A stretch of 64,000 nt of DNA from Stenopsyche tienmushanensis. Its lineage: Eukaryota; Arthropoda; Insecta; Trichoptera; Stenopsychidae. This document shows, piece by piece, positions 1 to 11,351 of the stretch. The stretch spans positions 992,001 through 1,056,000 of the forward strand of contig WACJ01000069.1 of NCBI GenBank assembly GCA_008973525.1, read 5' to 3'. Numbering within the stretch: position 1 is the first letter of the stretch; each line of letters opens with the position of its first letter. Below the pieces are notes generated by a model, which worked only from the letters and a program-made list of their open reading frames with translations, was not told the DNA's origin and did no database searches. A program made the translations under genes and the position numbers.

Positions 1-279
1 ATGTTTATATTGTTTTTGATCGACGGACAATTTAGACGTCATGAATAATCACAGGAAGAACAGATGTTCCCGGTTAAAATCGTATTAAGTGGTCAGTTTT
101 TTACATTGTATATTTGAATTTTAAACGCAGGTTCGGGAGATAATGATCATGAATATTTGATGATGTATAAATGGTTTTATTTTGCATTGTTATTAAATTA
201 AATACAATCAATTAACATCGAAGAAGAATGTCCTTAACGGACTGCATTGCTTGTTTTATTTTCAGTTGGCATTTCAGAT
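1..279. other. AT-rich flank, no gene seen
   Basis: Nothing recognised. The last 30 bases before the tRNA are T-rich (around 251-262), which is common upstream of insect tRNA genes but is not a defined promoter. Confidence 0.5.
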
Positions 280-352
280 GCCGAAATAGCTCAGTTGGGA
301 GAGCGTTCGACTTAAAATCCAAAGGTCCCTGGTTCGATTCCGGGTTTCGGCT
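280..352 (+). tRNA. tRNA-Phe-like gene with TAA anticodon (recoded tRNA or pseudogene)
   Basis: A full cloverleaf can be drawn. The acceptor stem is 280-286 with 345-351 (seven perfect pairs), the D arm GCTC/GAGC, the anticodon loop 311-317, a five-base variable loop 323-327, and the T arm 328-344 with the TTCGATT loop. Box A (TAGCTCAGTTGG) and box B (GGTTCGATTCC) are intact. A T6 run at 362-367 is a plausible Pol III terminator. From memory of the family, the body matches metazoan tRNA-Phe closely, but the loop that should read CTGAAGA reads CTTAAAA. The anticodon is therefore TAA (313-315), which would read the Leu codon UUA, instead of GAA. Pair 29:41 is a C-C mismatch and the discriminator (352) is T where tRNA-Phe has A. 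The short variable loop excludes a normal tRNA-Leu. It is most likely a decaying tRNA-Phe copy, less likely a functional identity-shifted tRNA. Confidence 0.85.
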
Positions 353-648
353 TGTTTCTTATTTTTTACGTCATCTTTCCTTAGAAACAAACTTCTTTAA
401 ATAATTCTTCTAGATGAAAGACTTCATAACTCAAAGCATTTGAAGCAACACAGAATGGCAAAACCATTAGTGTAATATAATAGAGATTTATAATTTTAAG
501 CTTGTAAGTTAAATAATCGTAAATTGGAAATATATCATTTGAGATATGATGGAAGAAATGAAAATATATTCCATTAAATTAGTATATTTTCCATCGTTAC
601 ATATAAATGGAAATACAATTTTCGTTGATTCTTTTTACAATAAATATT
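353..648. other. AT-rich spacer
   Basis: Apart from the Pol III terminator-like T6 at 362-367, no feature is recognised between the tRNA and the mariner element. Confidence 0.5.
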
Positions 649-649
649 A

Positions 650-1472
650 GGGTGTCCCATAAGTTTCTTTCGTTTTCATATTAAGAAAAAAGTAAACAAT
701 AATTTGTATTACATCAAAATTTATTGAATAATATATGATCCATTCTGTTCTATTACCTAACTCCATCTCTCCGGAAGCCTCATAATGCCTTCTTGCCAAA
801 ATTTCCCAGGTTTCTTGGCAAAATATTGATCAAGGTACATTTTTATATCATTTTTTGAATTAAAATTTTTACCACGTAAAGAATTTTTCAATTAAAGAAA
901 TAAATAATAATCTGACGTGGCAATGTCCGGAGAGTATGGAGGATGAGGTAAAACATCCCAGTCAAATGATAATCATTTCCTTTAGATTGTCTAGTTGGAA
1001 ACAATATTTTGTTGAATTGATCGTTTCACCTTGCTGAAGTAGCTCATAATAAACTACCCCCTTCCAGTCCCACCAAATGCATAGCAAAACTTTTTTTTGG
1101 ATATAGGCCAAGTTTAGCTACAGTTAAAGCTTCTGTACCCTTGTTTTAAGACCGTTTACGTTTTATATTCTCATAGAGTATCCAACTTTCATCTCCAGTG
1201 ACAAATCTCTTCAAAAAAGGTTGGCTATTATGTCGTTAGAGAAGAAGATCGCATGTTGAAATACGCTGAAGTTTATTTGAGTCAGCCAGTTCATGAGGAA
1301 GCCACACATCTGAACGATTGATGTAGCCCAATTTTGTCAGATTATTATGGACGGATGTTCATGGAATTTATAACTTGTTAGCTATTTCACGAACAGTATA
1401 TTGCGGGTTTTCTTCAACCATGACTATGATTAGATCTGTGTTCATTTGTGAATGAAACTTATGGGACAACCT
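650..1472 (-). mobile_element. Defective mariner transposon, copy 1
   Basis: The terminal inverted repeats begin GGGTGTCCCATAAGTTTC at 650 and the complement of AGGTTGTCCCATAAGTTTC at 1472, each next to TA (648-649 and 1473-1474), the target duplication expected of Tc1/mariner. The minus strand carries broken transposase: near 1440-1260 a helix-turn-helix with linker, then a stretch resembling TGDESW and the following catalytic core, and near 960-760 the C-terminal part ending in a sequence like LPERWRKVIEQN. Frameshifts and stops are many. The segment holding the second catalytic Asp (HHDNARPH in copy 2) is deleted here near 990, while a segment around 830-930 that copy 2 lacks is kept. The element is about 823 bp against about 1.3 kb for intact mariners, so it cannot encode transposase. 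Confidence 0.85.
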
Positions 1473-1474
1473 TA

Positions 1475-2405
1475 TACGTTCATTATTTATATAGAGCTGA
1501 TGAAAGTTGATTTTCATCCCTAAAAGTATTCAACAGTGATTTATAACAAAACGATTTCCAAGCAAATTGGACTTAGTCGAACCCCTCTTTCATCGACCCT
1601 ATTTTTAACAAAGTAACCTCCAAGAGTTGCCTTATATGTATGACTTTTCATTGATAAATCTTCAATATTATCGTAGATATTTACAAATTTAAAGTCAAAA
1701 ATATTGAAAGAGCGACCATAATTTGTCATAATTTTCTTTGGTGCTTGGTGTATGTGCACAATCATCTCAGTGGTTCGTTTTAAATTTTAAGGGTTGAATT
1801 CTATAAATAGGAAGTATAATTACGAATTTGTTGATATTTAAGGATCTTTCTATTTGATTTTATGAAAATATAATGTTATTTGATAGAAGAATAGCGTCGA
1901 TTTGGTGCTTTCTGGTATTCTACAGTCGTCTTTATTGGAATCTAAATACGCGTAACGAATTCATATACATGGTTATTTAATATAGGGCATTGGATTGATA
2001 TTTTTACAACAAATTTTCACATAGATGATTGGTCACAATAAGACCATATTCGCGCGAGTGAATTCATACGAATTGGGGTAAATAAAGGAAAAATGCGAAA
2101 GGCAAGGGGAGCGTCCATATTAATTTGGTGAAATGTGACCTATCATGCGTCATGTGTTTGTTTTGTTCGCACGAATTCGCCCTGCAACAGCCCTCTTCCC
2201 GAGTTGCAAAGACTTAAAAAAATAAAATAATTTATTAAGGGGGTTGATCAAATAAGAATGAGTTCATTGAGTCAATTATATTAATATTTGTAGTGTGTTA
2301 CAATGCAAAATACTTATGAAGTCGTCCATTATTCTATTTGAACTAATTGCATTCGCATTGTTCGGATGCTTTTTATATCTATTTGAATATAGGACTTTTA
2401 AATTA
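1475..2405. other. No gene recognised
   Basis: AT-rich DNA with only short random frames. A 74-codon minus frame at 1541-1765 has no recognisable motif. CpG content is somewhat higher at 2040-2190, with no identifiable exon. Confidence 0.5.
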
Positions 2406-2520
2406 TTAACCTTTCCTTCACCATGATGTATTTACTTACAACTCGACTCTAATAATAGGAATATCGATATGAAATATAATAGATACGGAGCTCAGAATTT
2501 CATATAGTGTACCAAATACA
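2406..2520 (+). repeat. Repeat family D, short copy
   Basis: It begins TTAACCTTTCC and continues through ATGTATTTACT, CTCGACTCTAATAATAGGAAT and GAAATATAATAGATACG, blocks shared with 49635-49830 (+) and 59160-59341 (-). The TTAA start suggests a TTAA-targeting DNA element. The far end is lost in this copy. The family is unclassified. Confidence 0.6.
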
Positions 2521-3577
2521 TATCATAGTAGCGCGGGTGTTTTTTAGTATGGTAAGCGAAAAGTTAATATGTACATTAATTAATTAATTGATAAATAATT
2601 AATTGTTTGTTGTTTTAAGCGTATAATTTCATCGACTGAGAGAATACTTATGAATATATCATAGCATTAGTGGAATTCGATACGATTATTTTAATCAATG
2701 TGACGATACATAGCATCATCAAGCTTATGCATGTCCCATCATCATTAGCTTTAAACAACCCATTGTTGATCGTAATCAAATGGAAATAAATGAATTGCTT
2801 CCAAACGATTCGGAGTATCTTTCGATCGACGTCGAAAATAGATTATTGAATGACCGAAATATTATTAGAAAACATTTTTAACCGTCAAACAATGGACATA
2901 GCTCAAATTCCATTAGCGTTTACTCCAACTATTAAAATATTCAAGCATCTCCATCTTGTGGCTAATTTGAATACGGGAGGTAATTGCTCAATTGCGCATT
3001 TGAATAAAGTAGTTATGGAGTATTGTTTCAATGTTACCTCTTCATTGTTCCGTGGTTGTCGTCTTGCACATTTCACGCTCGGTCAAATCGGGCATGATCT
3101 GGTCGATTGACTTCGTGATGGTGTTTCGTGATAGATACACCCTAGAGTAGGAAGTGACTTGCCCGGGAGAACTATCTGGATGGGCTACCGTGGTTTTGAC
3201 AATTTGTCAGCGGGGAGTTGCGAAAATTAAATTTATTTAAATGATTTCATTCCTCTGGGATAGAATTTAAATGTAACGGGAGAAACTGAAGGGTGAAGAC
3301 CCCATGTCGGGATAAACTAAGTCCGTGTGCTTGACGGCGATACTTGATTCATTTTAGCAACGAAGAACGGTCGACATACTTTTATAATAAAGCGGAACAA
3401 TTTTATATCAAATTATTTTATTAAATTCAGGGGCTTCAAACCATTATTTTTTCATCTCGGTTTTCGTTCCGGCTCAGTTCCAAAGGCTTATATTGGTTTG
3501 GTTACGGTTTTCGTAACCGTAATTTCGTAATTTTTCTAATAGTCTGTTTATACTTTTTGGTTCTGTGAAAGCATTAT
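2521..3577. other. Unrecognised single-copy DNA
   Basis: It contains repeated TTAATTAA runs around 2575-2605 and an 86-codon plus frame at 2850-3110 with no family motif. The block 3090-3350 is less AT-biased than its flanks but gives no homology I can name. Confidence 0.45.
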
Positions 3578-3982
3578 TTAACCCAAAAAGGAGTACTATC
3601 GGAGACCCTGCGATCCCCCTCCACTTATTCAGAAGAGCACTCTTGTAAATTGAGCTCGGAGACAGACAGAGACAGGGAGAGAACGTAACGCAGTTCGGGA
3701 GAAAGAGACGGAGAGCTTCCCCGCATACATCGCACGATTGTGTAGATCGTTAGCTCAAATTTATCGACTAATAATGATTTCGATTTCAAGTGTGTTATTT
3801 GTTTACGCAAAGAAATGACGTGATCTTGTATGCTATCAACAGTGTTTATTTACAATTGACTCTGCCTCGAATTGAAGATTGTCTTATGCTAATAGGAGCC
3901 GACAGAAAGTAATCGGTGTAAAGCGATTATAGCATCAACGACTTCAACGATTTTAAATTTGCTAACTCCTCAAAAGGTTTAA
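3578..3982 (+). mobile_element. TTAA-flanked MITE family A (subtype A1)
   Basis: It starts TTAACCCAAAAAGGAGTACT and ends CTCCTCAAAAGGTTTAA, so TTAA lies at both ends (3578-3581, 3979-3982). Inner landmarks shared with the copies at 8325, 13477 and 52123 are GGAGACAGACAGAGACAG, CGCACGATTGTGTAGATCG, TTATTTACAATTGACT and GACAGAAAGTAATCGG. TTAA duplication and short CCC-type ends are typical of piggyBac-type non-autonomous elements. No transposase is encoded. Confidence 0.75.
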
Positions 3983-5940
3983 AAGAATACATATTACTAT
4001 TCCCCTTGGAAACAATCTTCAAATTATATTGAAATTAATAATATTTAATGCTCATATCTTAAATATAAAAATCAATGTTTGTTTGTTCGTATTTTATGCG
4101 GAGCCATATCATTTATTCGATTTGGATGAAAATTTGGGGAATTGTTATGTACATCTTTGTAAACGTTATAGAATTAGTACAAATATTGTTTGTGTACGCA
4201 ATTTGTTATGCGAGACGTTTAGCGGATGCACCATGTTGGCGCATACTAGTCTGATGAAATGAAGCTTGGTCTGCGGAGATGGGGAGAGGAAGGATGCGCA
4301 CGTAATACGCTGGTTAAGCTCCATATACGAGATAGAGGGAGACAGTCGGTCTTCGAGGCGAAATCGAGTTAATGTATACTTTGGGATACTAGTCCTTCTG
4401 CCCGCGCTACACGTGGCTTAAAGAAATAAACCACGTATTGGATTTCTTTTCAAATAATTACTAAGCGCGTGTGGCATTGCAACGCATGTCGGGTATTCAC
4501 TAGTGGATAATAAAATGGTATATTTCGGAGTAAATCATATAAAATCAGAGCTAAATATGAATATGTACTTGATTTTGATATGTACAATGAACTGACTATG
4601 GCGATGAAATAAAAGTGCCCGTATATTAATATTAGAAATTCCGATTGAAAATTAATTTAACACTTTGAATATTTTTAGCATTCATTACTCCCGAAGCCGA
4701 CTATGAGTATAACAAATAAGAGAGATTATTATATGAGGGTGTGACGCTAAAATGGGGTTGGTAAAAGCAATCATTCACATTTGTATCTGTTTGCAAGTAA
4801 ATGATAAAGGGTGACTCCAGAACTCACTCCCACCCACAGACGTATAATCCAAGATTTTTGATACAATTCAAGTGTTAAGTTATTGCGGTGCGAGATTTAA
4901 TCACGACGAAGCAACGAGTCAATCTTGAGCATTTTCGCAACAGTAAAATTATGCAGAGTTTCTGCGCCTAATGCGAATTTCGTTCATTGGCGTATATTTC
5001 AAATTGGAAAAGTTTTTCGTATCAAAAATTTTAGTTGTAAAATAAATCACACAATATAAAGCAGGTTTCGTCGAGTTTTCATAGCCCGAATTGCAAACCC
5101 GAGCGTCAAATATTGCGTAGGGTGAACTGTTATTGTCATTGTTATTATTGAGTTCAATCGCGAAAATAAAACACTCCATGAAGCACAATGCGTAATCTCG
5201 TTCGACTGTTGATAATACATCTGGCCAATGACACGAGGGCGGGGGAGCAGGCCAAAAATTAAATTTCACGGCACAAGGGCGGGACTTTAAATCAAATAAA
5301 GCGAAACGGCGATATTAATACAATAATGGCTATAAATTTAAATCACTGTGCATGTGATGTATGGGCGGGAACGGGTCGCCAAGTGTCGCCATGCGGGACG
5401 GCTCCCGCCCATGCGGCGACATTGCTGGAGAAACATTCACGTCAGGTACCTACTCCTATGCCTTTGCATCGGGAAATAATTAAAATTTAATGATGAGGGT
5501 ATATTCGTACAACCCTTACGAATTGGATTTTCTGAATATTTTGTCCCATTTATTCACGATGGGCAGTTCATTCGGCATAACGGCGGTGCATACGTTTAAT
5601 GATCGAGCGGCATAACGACAATGAATGCAAAATTTTGCTACACATATTGTGTTAATCTCATCACTCGGTCCCTCATTCCTAAACATGTAGTTATGTCGAA
5701 GGGCTGTCTTGGGAATAATATACATAGGTGGTTCCTGCTGCTAAGATTTTGGCCCCCCTGCTAAGAATATTACCACTCTGTTAATGGGTAGTGGGCTAAA
5801 TTATCACATCATATTTAATAATAAATATTTTTAATTAATTTATTACGTAACCGGATACACAAATGGGTAAAAAATATTATAGTTAAGGGAGTTTATTATT
5901 GATTTTTGTATTTAATACGAAGTTTTAGTTCATATGAAGC
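3983..5940. other. No gene; GC-richer islands with one hairpin
   Basis: Stretches 4260-4450 and 5210-5430 are richer in GC and CpG than their surroundings. The latter holds a 10-bp perfect inverted repeat (ATGGGCGGGA at 5361-5370 with TCCCGCCCAT at 5403-5412). The frames here (106 codons minus at 4949-5269; 69 codons minus at 5516-5725) show no protein family. Confidence 0.45.
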
Positions 5941-6070
5941 CGTGTTTGTGTAATATATAATAAAATAGGCATGTTACTGGTGTAGTGGTTGCTTTATGCT
6001 ACGTATAGATACACATGTTGTTGAAACGGCACAGAATGAAAAGAGTAGAAACGATCTCTCTTTCTGTTAA
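5941..6070 (+). repeat. Repeat family C, partial copy
   Basis: GTGTTTGTGTAATATATAAT, then TACTGGTGTAGTGGTTGCTT and TATGCTACGTATAGATACAC, then AGAGTAGAAACGATCTCTCT. The same blocks in order occur at 47811 and 57865 and inverted at 23318. The 3' part with GTGACGTTC is missing. TGGTGTAGTGG fits a Pol III box A, so a SINE origin is possible. Confidence 0.6.
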
Positions 6071-7724
6071 CAAATATTAATAATAATGAATATTATGTAA
6101 TTAATATAACTAGGTCAAACGAAAAAATCATCCCTTATATCAAATTTGGTTTCATTTATGACATCATATTTTTATTTTTGGAATAATAAAATATTACATT
6201 AAATATTTTAATAAATAAAAACATAAATATTTTATATTTAAGCTCTTATAAAGATATAAAAAGTTAAAATTAAATTGCCCATGGCATTAATATTTCGTTG
6301 TGTTGTCTTTTTCGCATGAAGTTTTCGAACAACGTATGCTTTGCTTGTCGCTAAAAAGTTGCTTAAAAATAAACCGGTTGTTAGATAAAAGTTATAGTAA
6401 ATTTAAAAAGCTGCTTTAATTCCCATCTGGGTGATAAAAAACAATTCAAATATTAAATTCGTAGGCTTTGAATATTCCATGGTGTGTGATATAATATGTT
6501 AGATATTAATCCCGTTTATGGCGTGTATTAATATATGTTCAGTTATTGATGTAGTCAAATCGTATGTCGGTATTATCATGGGAATGTAATATTCATTTGT
6601 GAATAAAAATGCCATATAAATCCCATAGGATTTGTCAAAAGTGTTAATTTGTTCGTTTATTGGTCGGACAATTGGGTGTTGATTGCGATTCGGGCGGAGA
6701 GATATTTGTTTAGCCACTTCGCTGCAGTTGCAGCAGCCAATGGTTTAGCGATTGGGAAGATTATCAGTCTGCGTGTTCACCCCAAATTCGAGTCAATTTT
6801 GGCGACGTGTAAAAAAGTCTGCAAATTGACGTTTCAAATTTGCTAAGCTGTAAGAATCGTCGATTTGCCACATTGTGTATGTGGGATGAGGGCCGAAAGG
6901 GGGAAGCTGCCGAGCCAATTTCACATAATGTGCCCCATTGTAAACACACTTCCCCCAGTTTTATTTTATTATTCACACGACTTGATGTGGGGAGGTTCCT
7001 CCAAATTGAATGGCTTTCACTTGCTGCAAGCCAAACGTCGCGCAGTTATTATGTGCTAAAATTTAATTTGAGTATGGGCCCCGAGTTGCCGTATCGGCCT
7101 ATTCAGTTCTTCCCGAGTATGTAAAGTGGTTGCTTCTTTTGTCGGCCGATGCACCAGGGATTTGGACCTGGAGCTGAAGTAATCTTGCTTGTTTGCAGCT
7201 GGGGGTGTTTCACGGCTTTACCGCATGAAAGCTACTGCTTCGCACAGTTGTCTGGAGGACGGTACGTCTTTGGGCAGATTACACTTATTGTGAGGAGAAT
7301 AAAACAATTTTCCATTATTGCCATAGACGTAGGACGGAATGAAAATGAAGTTTGCATGAATAAATGTCAAGGGATGCATATCTTCCAGAAATGGGGTTGG
7401 CGGCTGCGAATGCGAAACTATGAGAAGGAAGTGCTTAAGACGTTTGTTTGACAAATTATGATTTGATGTTTCAATAAGCATAATAGTCCTTTGTTATATT
7501 TGTAGTATGAATTATCTCACAAAATTATTTTATACACATTTCCACATTGCAAACACTCACCAATACATATTAACTTAATTAATATATAGAAAGAAATTTC
7601 AAGGACTTGTATTGTATATAAAAAATACATATAATTATCAAAGCAGTAAAAATATTCAAAAGCCTAAAATAATAATACATAGTTATACAATTGACCTGTA
7701 TGGTAGTACGGTCGCCTATTTGCG
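6071..7724. other. No gene recognised; higher-complexity block 6640-7450
   Basis: 6640-7450 has near-even base composition, frequent CpG and several overlapping open frames on both strands (up to 100 codons). None shows a recognisable domain, and splice sites cannot be placed. It could be conserved non-coding DNA or a diverged exon. The rest is AT-rich. Confidence 0.4.
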
Positions 7725-7739
7725 AGCGAATTCCAGTGA

Positions 7740-8219
7740 TTAAAAAAAAACATTCTTACACATTGAGCTCGAAGACAGACAGAAACAGAGAGTGAGTTGC
7801 ATACATGCATGAGTTTGGAGAGAAGCAGACACGGAGAGATTATCTTGCAGGTCGAAGATTGTGAATGAGAGACAGAGACGGAGAGAGTATCTTGTGTGCA
7901 TCGTACGATTGTATAGATCATTAACCCAAATTTATCGACTAATAATGATATGTGAATGATATAATGAATCGATTTCAAATGTATTGTTTATGTTTACTTA
8001 CTGAAATTATTGAATATTTTATGCTATCGACGGTGTCTGTTAACGCTACGACTATCGAATTTAGACCCATGAGATACAACACTGATTCACGTTGGGCGAC
8101 GAGAATGTTAAATATAAGCTTCATACATCCTGCTGCTGTATGACGATACGTGGTGGATATGCAAATATAGCATCTAAGATTTTGATTACTTTGAATTCGC
8201 TCACTACTCAAAGGGTTAA
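7740..8219 (+). mobile_element. TTAA-flanked MITE family A (subtype A2)
   Basis: The right end is CTCACTACTCAAAGGGTTAA with TTAA at 8216-8219. The left end is eroded (TTAA at 7740-7743 may be fortuitous; similarity starts near 7725 with ATTCCAGTGATT). The interior has the tandem GAGACAGAGACGGAGAGA modules, the ATTGTATAGATC block, TTATCGACTAATAATGAT and the ACGGTGTCTGTTAACG region shared with 10976, 47935 and 59865. Non-coding. Confidence 0.7.
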
Positions 8220-8324
8220 TGCCTTAAATCATATAATATGAATGCATTTACTTAAATTGATCCATTGAGTATCTGCTTAAGATTTTTCATCAATTAGTGC
8301 TTAGTTAAATTAGAAAAAAATATA

Positions 8325-8550
8325 TTAACCTTTTCAAACCATCAATTACTTTCTTTCAGCTCTTATCAGCGTAAGACTATTTTCGATTCGAGGCAGAGTC
8401 AATTGCAAATAAACACTATTGATAGCATAAAAGACCACGTCGTTTCTTTATGTTCTCTCTCTGTCTCTGAGCTCAATGTACAATAGTGCTCTTTCTGAAT
8501 AAGTGGAGGAGGATCGCAGGGTCTCCGATAGTACTCCTTTTAGGGGTTAA
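8325..8550 (-). mobile_element. TTAA-flanked MITE family A (subtype A1), internally deleted
   Basis: TTAACC at 8325 and GGGGTTAA ending at 8550 give TTAA at both ends. Read on the minus strand it follows the order of the copy at 3578: GGAGTACTATCGGAGACCC, GAGCTCAGAGACAGAG, then TTTGCAATTGACTC and the ACAGAAAG-like end. About 180 bp of the middle is deleted relative to 3578-3982. Confidence 0.75.
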
Positions 8551-10435
8551 ATAATGCTTTCAAAGATTCAAAAATGATAAACAACTGCTGTATAATATTC
8601 GGGCTGCATTTACTATCGGATCGCATAAAGTCTAGCTAAAATATTTATTCTATTTGGGAGAGATCCCAGCTGCGAGACTACATACGATGCCGGCGGGAAG
8701 AATGCATCTTCATGTAGCTATCGGTCGACTATCTTGTTACTTATCCTATCTTACGCATACGCATAAGAGAAATAATTTTGCACTTGAGGTTAAAAAGTCA
8801 TAAAAAATATCATTTTTGAGTATTTGAAATGCTTTAATATAGATGAAAAAAATATTCAAATGAATTTATTAGTAAGTAGTTATATACGTTCGAGCTCAAT
8901 TACGTAGAAGACGTGTTACTTTTCCCTGCGGATGTTATAACAACATGTATTAATAAAGGAATATTAATAAGATCCTCTTTACGTCTTAGCACTCGCATGT
9001 GAATTATAAATGAGGATATGTCTTATTGTTGAAGATGGCTTCTATAATTTTATTGTTAGCATCTTTCGACCATTGTGAAAAGCGGTTGGTGGGCTTTTCA
9101 AGACGTTTTACTCATGTGTGATATTTTTTAGTTGTGGACAGTTTGAATTTAATTTTAATTGTGTTGCGGTCCTGAATCAAGTCCTTTTATTTTTCACGAG
9201 GGAACAAGCGACTCATAAAAATCTGATTTTATGTGAAATTTATTCACTTGTTTAGTGGTTGTGAATATGAACGACCCTCATCGCGTTTATTACCAGGAGA
9301 AGAATATCTCCTCTCGAATATATGCGGCTCTAAACTATAGGGACTAATATTAATATTGTCTCAGTTATTTATTAGCCCCCCTTCCCCCGAATATTTACTG
9401 TTGTTTTTATTGTCGGTTAAATATATGGTCTTATTTCGTAACTCGAGGGTAAACATTTTTAATGGCGTTGTCTAGAGTCGAAGACTTATTCCCGCTCGGA
9501 TGGATAGGAGGGCGTCCCCGAAATAGACCCTTGCGATTGCACTGAGACTTATTTGTTTTTATGTCAGTTTGGCAACTTTGTCCATTATCTTGATTGCTTA
9601 CAGGCATTTCATTTACATGTACATTTTCACATCGGAACACTTATATCTCGTCCAAAATTATCTACTTCCGAGAGCAAACAAACAAGCCCTTCCTACTAGA
9701 TTATTTCACAAAAGTGACTTATGTAAGGGTTGTTTACCTAACGCACACATACGCATTCGGACGAAATTGAACGCGGACGTCATGACTGCGAGGGTGTGGA
9801 GACAAACAAATCCGCCGAGGTGGATGTAAGGGAATGCAGAAGGTGGTTGAAGCACGTGGCCGGTTAATTTCGTGTTAAGGCCACGACGTCAGTAGCTGCG
9901 TAGAGGCGAAGGGCCATAGAGCACCAGAGCTGGTGATTTATGTCCTGGCGAGCGTGATGTGAAACAATAAACACCTCGGCAATCGCACACACAACACCGA
10001 TCAACAAGTTGCAAATTAATATGGCCCCGGGTTGGGTCGGAGACTTCATCACCTATTCATGTATTGCAAGGTTTGACCCAGAACTACAGCAGTCGATCGT
10101 TTTGAGGACCACGGATTTTCTAAAAATGGATACACACTCAGATTCACAATATTGCGTAATATTTTGGTCAATAAGTATAACACCTGAAATGTGGATCAAA
10201 CCACCAATAATAATTAGGTGATTAGGTCAAATTGGCTATTTTCACAACCACAGGTACACCAAAAAAGAATTGCACATTTTAAAGCTCCGTTTAGCACGAC
10301 ACTCTTTAAATATGGTCTTCAAGCTTAAAAGACAATTGTTTAAAAATTGATTTTAGATAAGCATTTATGGCACTTGTTATACTTGCATAGATGTCTACTA
10401 ACTCTGTGATTTAGCAACAACAAAGAATCTTATCT
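8551..10435. other. No gene recognised
   Basis: Mostly AT-rich. A more complex CpG-containing block at about 9430-10100 has overlapping frames on both strands (69-86 codons) without motifs. It is a candidate for conserved non-coding sequence only. Confidence 0.4.
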
Positions 10436-10920
10436 TGAAAAGGTGTTCACAAAAGAAATCCCAGTTGAAGGAATAAGCCCCGCCTTCAAAGCGTAAATGT
10501 TACTTCAGACAACTACAGTTGAAATAAGAAAACTGTGTAGTATGTGCATACGAAGCATTGGTAGCGAATTGAACAAATTTTGTAAATAAATTTAATAAAA
10601 ACATCATGAGCATAAAAAGTATTATCTTAACCGTGACCATGCTAAACTGGTACCTCTTCAAGTTTAACAACTTATTGAATGAGTTGTATGACATGTAGCA
10701 TATCATTAGAAAGGGTATAAATTAGAAATATTTTAAAAATTAAATTAAGTTCAAAATAGTTATTAGTTTTTTGTTTAAAGAATTTAGAAGTTGATGTTCA
10801 AAATGTTGAAAAAATATTCTATTTCGCCAACCCTAAAACTTAGGACATAGAAAATGACCTCCTTAACCATCAAAAAATATTTTGTCGATCCATGTGCAAA
10901 ACATCCTGTATATTAACTAC
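10436..10920 (-). repeat. Repeat family B, isolated long arm
   Basis: On the minus strand it runs from the outer tip (complement of GTGCAAAACATCCTGTATA at about 10905-10925) through blocks found at 61972-62600 and 26505-26966 (GACATGTAGCATATCATT, CTGGTACCTCTTCAAGTTTA, GGTCACGGTTAAG in reverse) to the inner arm end near 10440. The central 65-bp array is absent, so this is one arm of the inverted-arm element. Confidence 0.75.
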
Positions 10921-10975
10921 CGACAACAAGTTTGGAAACGCCCAATATATCGAGTTTTATGTGAAAGCAAAATAG

Positions 10976-11351
10976 TTAACCGTTACGTTATCGTACAAAT
11001 CCACTTATCTGTCAAGACCGTCGCAGCGTGTATGAAATTTGTATTTAAATAAATAAACACTGTCGATAGCACACAACTTTCGGTTATTTCTTCAAGTAAA
11101 CATAAACAATATTCATGAAATACACTTGAAATCAATTCATTATATCATTCACACATCATTATTAGTCGATAAATTTGGATTAAAGATCTATAAAACCGTA
11201 CGATGTACGCAAGATACTCTCGCCGTCTCTGTTTCTCCAAACTCAAGGTGCAAGACAGTCCCCGTCTCTGTCTGTTTTCGAGCTCAACGAGTAAAAATGG
11301 TCTTTCTGAATTACTGGAATTTGGATACAACATTGTGTCCTACTTTTTTAA
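10976..11351 (-). mobile_element. TTAA-flanked MITE family A (subtype A2)
   Basis: TTAA lies at 10976-10979 and 11348-11351. The plus-strand order matches 47935-48326 and 59865-60337: ACTTATCTGTCAAGACCGTC, AAATAAACACTGTCGATAGC, TTAGTCGATAAATTTGG, ACGATGTACGC, then two tandem CTCGCCGTCTCTGTTTCTC-like modules. Two modules are present, against three at 59865. Non-coding; the short frames in it are incidental. Confidence 0.75.

Noticed and set aside
2575..2605. TTAATTAA-rich palindromic run as an origin or insertion hot spot
   Set aside because: Low-complexity AT repeats are common throughout the window.
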